Shown here piece after piece: positions 36,264 to 44,387 of a stretch of 64,000 nt of DNA (the first letter of the stretch is position 1; the number at the start of each line of letters is the position of its first letter). The notes beneath the pieces were generated by a model. That model saw only the letters and a program-made list of their open reading frames with translations. It was not told where the DNA came from and ran no database searches. Origin of the DNA: Marsupella aquatica (taxonomy: Eukaryota > Marchantiophyta). The stretch is taken from positions 4,216,001 to 4,280,000 of the forward strand of contig OZ316899.1 in the NCBI GenBank assembly GCA_973895155.1, given 5' to 3'. The position numbers were made by a program, and so were the translations under genes.

Positions 36264-37861
36264 TGTTGGAAAGTTCTTTCCAAGGCGGTTAAGATATATA
36301 TAAAGAAGTCTGAAAATGGATTCGATATGACCCACTTAATATTATGAGATGCAACCAAGAGATATCCAAAATTTCCGGACAAATAATGGAATGAAGACTT
36401 TGAAACGTTATTTCCACACTATTAGACTTTCAAGAATGACTTTGGACCAATAGGAAGCATGATCCATGGCTAAGGACCTTAACCAATTAAAATGGTTGGA
36501 TAAGTATGAAAGAATACTATGAAAAGATATACCCATTCATTGGAAGATGGAGAGACTCAATAGTCAAATTCTTATTACTCTTGCACTCCTACATTTTACC
36601 TACACCAATGGACACCATCTCATGACCTTATCTTTGGAAATCTTTCACTTTGGAACCAAGAAATGTACACCCCTCCCTATTTTATTACTACAACCTTTGG
36701 AGGTGTCACTTTCATGCCAAACCCTCTTAACTCCATTGACCCAGCAATAGACCCCACACTGGTGAAACCTAACACTTCAAGTCCTGATCAGTAAAGAGTT
36801 ATTCCATCCGGGATTTGAACCGGTTTCTGATCCGGTTTCGTGTTTACGGCCTTATAAAACTTAGTATAGAAAGAATTAGACTTTGAATTTTTGCTGAGTA
36901 CTTTATCTCATAGTCTAGTTTCATACTTTAGTATTACTTTTGACTTTTACACTTAGGTTAGGAAATGAAGAGGCATACCTCTTCAACTTTTGTTTAGAGG
37001 AGACTTGTCTACAAGTATAAGAGGGAAAGTTTCCACCATTTCACTTAGACTTACATTGCACTTGTGAAAGTCTCCTTCTTTGAAAAGAAGTAATAGATTT
37101 CCTAATTATCTTTGGTAATCTATGACTTGTGTTTGGAATTTAGTGTGTGACCATACTTGCTAGAATCTATTTGATGTGACTAACAATGCCATGTCAATAT
37201 TCAGATTGACTGAAAATGCATGCTTGAGTTCATGCAAAGATCTGAATTGACTTGAGTGTTTGGAATACTTAACAAGTATTTTTGGAAGATGCGTCAGACA
37301 AGAACTCACAATTACCATAGATCCAGAAGAGCAATCTGGAGAGTTGATTAAAAGAGGAAGCTTGTTCGGAGTGATGAGTACCGCCTTGTTTTGATTTGGC
37401 CATAAAGTTAATACAGGCTTACTTCTATATATCTTTTATAGATTCTTAGATGGTTGGCTTTAGAGATTAGCTTTAGGCATCAGCCTAATTTAGTCAAACT
37501 CTCTGTTGACTCTTAATAATGTCTAACTTAGTCATAGATTACTAAGTGGTGAGAGGAGAAGAGACAATTCAGGCTCGCCTAATCCTATCTTTATGTCACC
37601 TGCTTTTGGTTGTTTTGTTATATTTTTAGAATTGATTATTGTACTATTGACGATACAAAGGTCACAATACCTGAGGATGTATTAAAAATTCCTTCCACTT
37701 GACCTAAGAATGTCGGTAAAGGCTTGAAATCTGAGATAGGTTAGCTTAATCATCTCAAAGTATGTTAGAACAATCTTTTAGGTCTCACAAGATTTTAACG
37801 GGAACAAACTTTGGTTGTTTAAGAGGAAAAGAATTCATTTTCCCCTAAACCCTACTCTACA

Positions 37862-38061
37862 CCTCAGCTAGTTTAAGTCCTTAGTGTGCGTCACCAGCTT
37901 AGCGCCTTGCCTTTGCTAGTGCCACGCCCCATTGCCCACAAGTCTCTCCATGCTAAGTCCTCCCCGGATGGCCATTCTGGGCCTGGACCACAGGGGAGCT
38001 TGGGGTTGGAGTCAACAACGCCAGAGCTAAGTGTTAAGGTAGTTGAGTTTTGCGACTTGCA
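37862..38061 (-). repeat. 3' LTR of chromovirus B2, upstream part
   Basis: On the minus strand it starts tgcaagtcgc right after a polypurine tract and matches A1 2432-2625 in order. It ends at the F insertion. This link between a chromodomain, a polypurine tract and this block identifies the A copies as chromovirus LTRs. Confidence 0.8.
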
Positions 38062-38070
38062 CCTCCCCTT
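38062..38070 (-). other. Polypurine tract of B2
   Basis: aaggggagg on the minus strand, directly before the LTR start. Confidence 0.7.
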
Positions 38071-38747
38071 AAAAATGGTCACGTCTGCGTGACCTAAGTA
38101 AATGTTCCAACACGCCTAGATCACCTTTGGTCTGAAAGATATTATAAGGTAACAAATGGTTTGCCCATAAGGCTGATGCAAACTAGGTTGGTATGCGCAT
38201 TCCAAACTTAGGAAATTCCAACCTATCCCACTTATCCAAGTAGGATGTCAGTCCAAGCGGGCAAGCCAACTCCAAACTTGTCGGACCCTTTGCTCCCCCC
38301 TTGGGATACTTCCCTTTAGTTCAAACTAACCAGCCCACAGATGTGAGGCGAGCACCATCAACTTCCACTCACAAAAAGAAAATCGGCCACCCAACAACCT
38401 CTAGCGACCACGCAATCCAACTTTATTCTTAAGAGGCCGAGATGAGTGAAACTAGGATACAACTCACAAAGGTAGCCACAATTGCCTGTACCAATTCACA
38501 ACGATGGTAGGCCACTTTGCTTACAATAGTTTCCAAGGATCTTTGGGAGATTACCCAACTTTTCTTCCGGTTCCCAAGTACTTTTGGCCTGGTCGTAGCT
38601 AGCCCAATTCACCAAATACTCTAAGATTTGTCTTCCTAGATTGCGTTTGTAACGGTGGTCCAAAATTGTCTCCACCTCAAACTCTTTCGCGTCCTCCACC
38701 AGCATGGCGTCTAGACGCAAGACCTGATCCTGGTTGGGATCATTACT
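38071..38747 (-). pseudogene. B2 integrase C-terminal tail with chromodomain
   Basis: The frame at 38496-38720 reads FEVETILDHRYKRNLGRQ, then LEYLVNWASYDQAKSTWEPE and LPKILGNY, a canonical chromodomain with its aromatic and WEPE residues. It is continuous across the C composite with the integrase tail at 51690-51900. Chromodomains guide chromovirus integration to marked chromatin. About 420 bp of non-coding 3' sequence follow before the polypurine tract. Confidence 0.9.
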
Positions 38748-40176
38748 TGTGGTATACCCGTTAGCGATAATCTTCTAAATAGGAGACATTTTTAATTTTT
38801 TTGGATGGAAGTTAGAAACTTTGAGGTTGTAAGCAGGATAATTAGCCATAAAGAGCATTAAGTGAGTAGGGAAGAGGAACGGCCTTTACCAAGAAATGAG
38901 CGCTTCAACCTGGTGACCGGTAGCAGTAAGAGCGCGAGAAAGAATGAGTACTGGCGGAGGAGCTATGCAGGTCGAGGAAGAAAACCGAAGGCTTAGGACA
39001 ATTGTTGAAGCTGTAATGTGACACCCCTGATTGAAGACAGGGCGCTGCGAGTAAAACAGGGATAATTTTTGGGCAGAAGTGTCAACTCATAAGAGGCGCC
39101 CTCTGTTAGTAGTTCTTAAGACAGCACTATTTACTTACTCAGAGCACCTTTAGTAAGTTTACTAAGTAGATGTTCACTATTGTTTTACCGACAGCGCTAC
39201 TAGTTGATTTTCCACCATAGTAAGAAGTCTCTTTTCTAGTTAGCAGCACTCAGTACTCTACTACTTTTCATACTAGTTAAAACTACAGTATGTAGTTTAG
39301 TTTAGATCAGCCTTTCTAGATCTCATTTTAGTTACTTTTCTTTCTAGATTCTAGGGAACACTTTCTCTGCCCTGACTTTGATGATACTTAAGCCCTTGTT
39401 TTTCCTCATTTCGGGTGAGAAGGACTAAATTGGAAGCCTGGCTGTAGATGCAAGACTCCCGGTCGCTCCCTTTGTTTGTGATCTATTCAGTTGTAGAGAT
39501 TGCAAATGAAGTAAATGTTTGTGTTGAGGAATTTGTTTTGAAAGATTCCTCGATAAACAAGTGTATGTTCAACTTCTGGAAATCAAGATGAATTTTATGA
39601 TTGATTGCTTACAGTGATGAGAATCATTCAAAATTCAAAGATGAATGTTTATAGGAAAGTGTCAAATCTATCATTGAGGGACAAGAGTACCATTATTATG
39701 CCCTGGACTTTTGCATTAGTGTTTTGTCTATGCCATACCTGATGCCTAGCCAAACCGTGTTGCCATCATTTTAATGCAAAGCTCGGCAATTATAATCTGA
39801 AATTTACCTTCAAAATGGTAGAGATTATATCTTTCCTGTGATCTTCTCATGACAAGAGCGAGATTTTGAAGGAGAAGAATATAGGAGAATGGGTTGAGTA
39901 AGACCCTAATCTTTGTTGAAGGAAGGGCAATGCCATTCATATTCCTTGAATTCTTCCTTATGTAAATCCACCTTCAATCATGATTCCAGAATTAGTTGTT
40001 ACTGGTTGATTTTATTCTGTGTTTGATCGGTTGAAGATAGAGAAATTTGAGAGGTCAGCTTATATCTCTTCATTAACACTATTTCCTTCAATAGCTTCCA
40101 CTTTGTTCTTTACGGGATCGACTTTGGGTTATCTTTGGCTTTAAACCTTGTGTTTTATTTATAGACCTATACCACA
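38748..40176 (+). repeat. 5' LTR of element C, plus arm
   Basis: 1429 bp, tgtggtatac...ctataccaca, with a 9-bp perfect inverted terminal repeat TGTGGTATA/TATACCACA. The same length is found in the minus arm. Several agcgc-containing motifs occur in it and in the leader. Confidence 0.92.
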
Positions 40177-40184
40177 TAGATTTT

Positions 40185-40202
40185 TGGCGCCGCTGCCGGG
40201 GA
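40185..40202 (+). other. Primer-binding site of element C
   Basis: tggcgccgctgccgggga, eight bases after the LTR. It differs by one base from the TGGCGCCGTTGCCGGGGA site typical of Athila elements, which pairs with tRNA-Asp. Confidence 0.8.
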
Positions 40203-40809
40203 ACGAATTGGAAGTAATTGAAACTCAGGCAGTGAATGCCACTTGTAGTGAAGGATTTTAAGAGCTTAGAAGGGAGAATTTTGGCCTCATGGAGCCATCT
40301 GTGGAATGGCCGGTGATGACATTTGAGACCTATTCTTTCACCATTGACAATGCACCACCTTCTTTTGAAGAATTGTGGCGAAGGAGAGCGCTCCGTGCAA
40401 CTGAAAGGAGAAAAGAACGCACCATTAAGAAAGAAAAGCGAAATGGTGCATAATTCTCTGGCAGGGGCGGATTCTTGGTCCAGACGGAGGGAAGTGTTAC
40501 TTTTTTGTACAGTATCAGGAGAGGAGCGCTGCTTTACTATGAAGAGCGCCGCGGGTTGAGGATGTATTGGTTCTGTTGAAGGGGGAGGCCCTGGGTTCAG
40601 GGAGATTTCAGGGAGATTCGAGGGAGATCCAAACCATTACGCTCAAGAGGAAGTTCTGGAGGAGAGCGCTATTAGATAGCAAAGGACGACTCCAGCCGGA
40701 AGCGGAAAATTCGGAGATTGGACTTGTGCGGCAGTTACAGACGGAGCGCTACGGGATAGCAAGGGGCGCCCTCAGATTTGAAGCTGGCCCGGACGCTATC
40801 ATGCCCTAG
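40203..40809 (+). other. Leader of element C with short ORFs
   Basis: A 78-codon ORF at 40323-40559 and an 80-codon frame at 40567-40809 are Arg/Glu/Lys-rich and unrecognised. The second is in frame with the retropepsin-like stretch that follows, separated by one TAG at 40807-40809. The word gagcgc occurs repeatedly (40388, 40525, 40745), possibly structural or a packaging-related motif. The minus arm has the same features at 49628-50234. Confidence 0.45.
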
Positions 40810-41106
40810 GTTCAGGGAAGTACCTTTGAGTTTCAAGTAAGGGTGGACGGCTTCTTGATTAGAACGGTAAGGCTGGACAGAGGTTCGAGAGTGAATTTGC
40901 TTTCTTCTTGGTTGGTAGAACAATTAAATTTGGGACCACTTTTTGCCACCACAGTTAGGATTTGGTATGACGGGCATATCCTTCGACCTGTAGGGGAACT
41001 TAGGTCACTTGCTATTCAAGTGGGGGATGAATACTATGTTATGGATTTTGTTATAATCGATCCCCCAGTCATGGAATTTCCTGAAATGGTGTTGCGATCC
41101 TTTTAA
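40810..41106 (+). pseudogene. Retropepsin-like domain upstream of gag in element C
   Basis: An open frame of 98 residues without an early ATG. Read against the true protease of the same element it keeps the order of a retropepsin: VRVDGFLIRTVRLDRGSRVN (active-site Asp, DRG for DTG/DGG), VEQLNLGPL, RIWYDGHILRPVGELRSLAI, YYVMDFVIIDPPVMEFPEMV (in place of the FPILLGRPW flap end). A second protease-like domain before gag is unusual. It may be a duplicated, decaying protease or a domain used without catalysis. The minus arm copy (49331-49627) gives the same translation. Confidence 0.5.
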
Positions 41107-41156
41107 GCTGGTAAAGGAGGAGGCAGGCAGTATCAAGAGGGGTAGAGAAATGAGGA

Positions 41157-44100
41157 ATGACTGAGAAAAATCAGCAACCAGGCAAGGAGGAAACCCAAGT
41201 CTCGACGTCCCAAGTCCCATCCTTCGAATCACCGGTTCAACCGAGGGGGTTAATTGCAGAATTTCAGTCACCAGACTTTCCGCCACCTGGAAGTGTAAAC
41301 GCGAGATTATCCCTCATTCAGCAGAATGATTCGAGGGGAACTCTGGAAGCGCCAACTTCTAGTAGACCAGGATTTGTGAACTTACGTTCTGGACCGAAGT
41401 TGATTGTCCCACAAAAGCCTCGAAAGAAGCCTGGAATTTCGGGGAGTTTAAGACGAGCCAGTAGTTTGGATGATCACATAACTCCATCGAGTTTTAAAAC
41501 TTTCGGAACATCTCTGGTGTGGCAAGAACGAGAGAACTCACTTACCCCGCAGGAGGAGCAGAACCAAGGTAGCCTTGAGCAACCCGCAGAAGTCACAACT
41601 ACGACGCCAGGCACCGCTTTACCAGAGATTGCCCAAGACCCTTATGACACTCCTGAGAGTGTTTTTGTGGTACCATTGGGAGGCGTTGAGGACTTAGATA
41701 ACCTGTATACATCTCAGACATCCCACTCGGGAGTATCTTCGTTGGGAAGTGGTACATCAAATTCCAGTTTACCTTCCAGCACAACCCGCACGCCACGAGG
41801 CGGGACCTCTACCCCCGGAAGTACTAAGAGCGCCTCTCCTTCTTCAGCAGCGCCCGTAGTTACAATGGCCCGGAACCATGTGCGGTATGATAGATTTTTT
41901 GGGACCTCAAAGGAGGATGCAGAGGTTTACCTGAAGGAGTTTGAGGCCTCAGCAACTTCTAATGGGCAGAGCCTGGATGCAGAGAAAGCCAATTTATTCG
42001 GGGGGCTAATGAAGAAAAGAGCACAGAAATGGTACGATCGGTTCCCAACCAAACAGGATTGGCCCAGTGTGAAGGCTGCGTTCTTGGCTAAATTCCAAGA
42101 AGATGGAGCAGCAGCCCGAGCATTTACTCGGATATCTCACTTACGTATGAAGAAGCATGGCTCGGTAAGAAAATACGCTGATAAACTGTTGGATTTGGTT
42201 GACCAGTATAACCTTGCCACTTCTAAATTAACTGTGAGAGATTGGTTTGTCAACGGGCTACCTTCCCGTATTGCCCGATATGTGAGGAGAGAGGGAGGCA
42301 CGACTTTTGATGAAGCACAAGAAGCCGCACAGAAGTATGTCGATTCTGAGATTTCAGGGAAGAAACGGGTGAGGAAGGACTTGAAACGAGATAGGCATAA
42401 GAAGAAAAATAAATCCAAGGACAGCTCAGAATCGGAGGCAGAAACCACTAGCAGTTCCAGTGACGACGAGTACAGCTCCACGACCACTACCAGTGAGAGT
42501 TCGACCTCTTCTTCAGATTCGGAGAAATCTACTCCAAAGAAGAAATCTTCCAGCAAGGGGGCCTCCAAGACCACTCACCCGAAGAACCTGGATCGGTTGA
42601 TGTCAGATCTTAGTGGCAAGTTGTCTAAATTAAGTGTCAACATTGCTGCTCTTAAACCTGTGAGACGACAACCGCCTGCTATGAGAGTAAACGTTTGGTG
42701 TGCTCGTTGCAATCAGCAAGGCCATTATCCAAGTGAATGCCCGAATTCCAATCTGAAGGTAAATTACATGCAGATGCAGGAGGAGGCGGAGGGTTATGAC
42801 TATGATAATTCCTATGCTGTGATAGCACCTGGGGGAAGTCAGTATTTCCCATCGACACCTCAACCAGCTCCTGGACCAGCATGGGCATCTTCGAAGCCGA
42901 ATTATGGTCGAGCAGTGCCGAGGCCACCTATGGGACCTCCTGGAGGATATCCACCTCGTGGTGCACCTCGAGCAAAGGGCTCTTGTTGGAACTGTGGTCA
43001 ACCAGACCACTATTCTCCTCAATGCCCCTACCCTAGGCAGGAGGAAGGCTACACGCCAGTCTGTGGGAATTGTCATAAAGAGGGCCACCTGCCAGTTGAA
43101 TGCCCCAATCCTCCCAAACCCAAAATGATGGTGCGCTTTGCCCAGGAACCAATTAAGGAGACTACCAGGCCGGAAGCAAAGGTTCGCATGGTATACTCCG
43201 AAGAAGTTGAGCATTGTGGATTGATTCATCATACACAGGTAAATCGTGTCGAAGGGAAGGCCGATTCACTCTTTGCTCAATCTTTATCCGGAGTAGTACC
43301 CGATGTCATGGTGGAGCACTTAGTGAAACCGGAAGTGGTGGGACTACCTAATGCGAGAGTGCAGGACAGGGACAAGGTCTTGAAAAATATTTATGCCACC
43401 ACTCGCTCCAAGCGAAAGGAGGAGAAGGAATTGGCTGTTGTAAAGAAGAAAAACACGGAGAGTAAACCTCGTGCACCAACAGAGGAAGGACTTCCCAAGG
43501 ACCAGGATCCAGCTTATGATCGGTACGATCCGAAATACTTTCTACCCGATATTTCTTCAGAGGTCAAAGCTCAATTGAAGGAGCTAGTAAAGGAGACTCC
43601 TCCCGACCCCACCCTGAAGGAGGTAAAGGCACCAAAGCACAATTCTCCCATTGGTCCTTCTCAAGGATATGACATTTTGGCAGATGTGAAGAACTCCCCA
43701 GCTCAGATTACTATAGGGGAACTGTTGCAAGATAACCCAGTGTACAGACGGCAGCTTCGAGGTCTCCTCACTGGTCGAAGACGAAGACGGAAGTTACCGG
43801 AGGTGGAGGTGCTACGAGTGATCAGTCAGGATTTAGGCCCACCCGAGATCGAGGTACAGGTTCAGGGATGTGTGGTGAAGGGAGTCCCAGTTGATGGAGG
43901 CTCTAGTGTTAATCTTATGACTCAGCAGACAGCGTTCGGTCTTGGCTTCACAAAGTTGGAGAGCACACCAAAGATTTTGCGGATGGCGGACCAATCACGA
44001 GTTGTCCCTGTGGGGAGACTAAGTGGAGTGGAAACTCTCATTGCTGGGGTTCCTTTTTCCTTGGAGTATATTGTCATTAGTCCTGATACTCCTTCGAGTT

Positions 44101-44381
44101 TCCCCATTTTGTTGGGTCGACCTTGGCTGTACAAGGCTCATGTACAGGTGAATTGGAGGACTCGAGAATTAACCTTTGGACAACCCAAGGTGGTGGTGAG
44201 CTGGGCACCAGACAGACATCAAGGTGAGACTGTGACCGATGATGGATACACTTCGGACTTTTCGGATTCTACTTTAATTTTGGACCCTCTAGAGTTTGAG
44301 TTGGAAGAGGTTCGATATTTGGAGTTGTACTATGCGGACGTATCTGCTAGGGGATCTGCTCAAGTACCCAAGGAGTCGTGA
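41157..44381 (+). CDS. Gag-protease of element C
   Basis: 1074 codons from ATG at 41157. The first ~235 residues are Ser/Thr/Pro-rich. Gag core ~240-390 (NHVRYDRFFGTSKEDAEVYL, KWYDRFPTKQDW). Lys-rich then Ser/Glu stretch ~415-460. Zinc knuckles CARCNQQGHYPSEC (~520), CWNCGQPDHYSPQC (~620) and CGNCHKEGHLPVEC (~645). Protease ~900-1010 with PVDGGSSVNLM and FPILLGRPWL; DGG replaces DTG, as in element E. It ends at TGA 44379-44381, in the same frame as pol. The frame is intact and the element looks young. Confidence 0.93.
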   Translation: MTEKNQQPGKEETQVSTSQVPSFESPVQPRGLIAEFQSPDFPPPGSVNARLSLIQQNDSRGTLEAPTSSRPGFVNLRSGPKLIVPQKPRKKPGISGSLRRASSLDDHITPSSFKTFGTSLVWQERENSLTPQEEQNQGSLEQPAEVTTTTPGTALPEIAQDPYDTPESVFVVPLGGVEDLDNLYTSQTSHSGVSSLGSGTSNSSLPSSTTRTPRGGTSTPGSTKSASPSSAAPVVTMARNHVRYDRFFGTSKEDAEVYLKEFEASATSNGQSLDAEKANLFGGLMKKRAQKWYDRFPTKQDWPSVKAAFLAKFQEDGAAARAFTRISHLRMKKHGSVRKYADKLLDLVDQYNLATSKLTVRDWFVNGLPSRIARYVRREGGTTFDEAQEAAQKYVDSEISGKKRVRKDLKRDRHKKKNKSKDSSESEAETTSSSSDDEYSSTTTTSESSTSSSDSEKSTPKKKSSSKGASKTTHPKNLDRLMSDLSGKLSKLSVNIAALKPVRRQPPAMRVNVWCARCNQQGHYPSECPNSNLKVNYMQMQEEAEGYDYDNSYAVIAPGGSQYFPSTPQPAPGPAWASSKPNYGRAVPRPPMGPPGGYPPRGAPRAKGSCWNCGQPDHYSPQCPYPRQEEGYTPVCGNCHKEGHLPVECPNPPKPKMMVRFAQEPIKETTRPEAKVRMVYSEEVEHCGLIHHTQVNRVEGKADSLFAQSLSGVVPDVMVEHLVKPEVVGLPNARVQDRDKVLKNIYATTRSKRKEEKELAVVKKKNTESKPRAPTEEGLPKDQDPAYDRYDPKYFLPDISSEVKAQLKELVKETPPDPTLKEVKAPKHNSPIGPSQGYDILADVKNSPAQITIGELLQDNPVYRRQLRGLLTGRRRRRKLPEVEVLRVISQDLGPPEIEVQVQGCVVKGVPVDGGSSVNLMTQQTAFGLGFTKLESTPKILRMADQSRVVPVGRLSGVETLIAGVPFSLEYIVISPDTPSSFPILLGRPWLYKAHVQVNWRTRELTFGQPKVVVSWAPDRHQGETVTDDGYTSDFSDSTLILDPLEFELEEVRYLELYYADVSARGSAQVPKES

Positions 44382-44387
44382 CAATCA
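44379..44387 (+). promoter_or_regulatory. Candidate stop-codon readthrough site between gag-pro and pol
   Basis: The two ORFs are in one frame, separated only by TGA. The codons after it are CAA TCA, which fit the CAR-YYA context that makes stops leaky in tobamoviruses. The frame stays open from 44382 into pol and the first ATG is 70 bp on, within sequence that looks like ordinary linker. Readthrough would set the gag:pol ratio. A simple nonsense mutation is the alternative. Confidence 0.5.

Larger units (their letters stand above)
29920..37861 (+). mobile_element. Element F: probable solo LTR (about 2.17 kb) holding a copia insertion
   Basis: Starts tgtaatagagggtttaag and ends aaaccctactctaca, near-matching inverted ends with TG...CA, flanked by cctca at 29915-29919 and 37862-37866. 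Without the copia element (5766 bp plus its 5-bp duplication) it is about 2171 bp. No protein-coding potential and no internal LTR pair, so a solo LTR is the simplest reading. A TATA-like cttataaaac at 36851-36860 suggests plus orientation. A segment with 'gagttattccatcc' appears on both sides of the copia element (30357 and 36793), an imperfect internal repeat. Confidence 0.75.

Noticed and set aside
42137-42574. 145-codon minus-strand ORF (also 47863-48300 on plus)
   Set aside because: Antisense of the Lys/Ser/Glu-rich part of element C gag; present in both arms only because the arms are copies.
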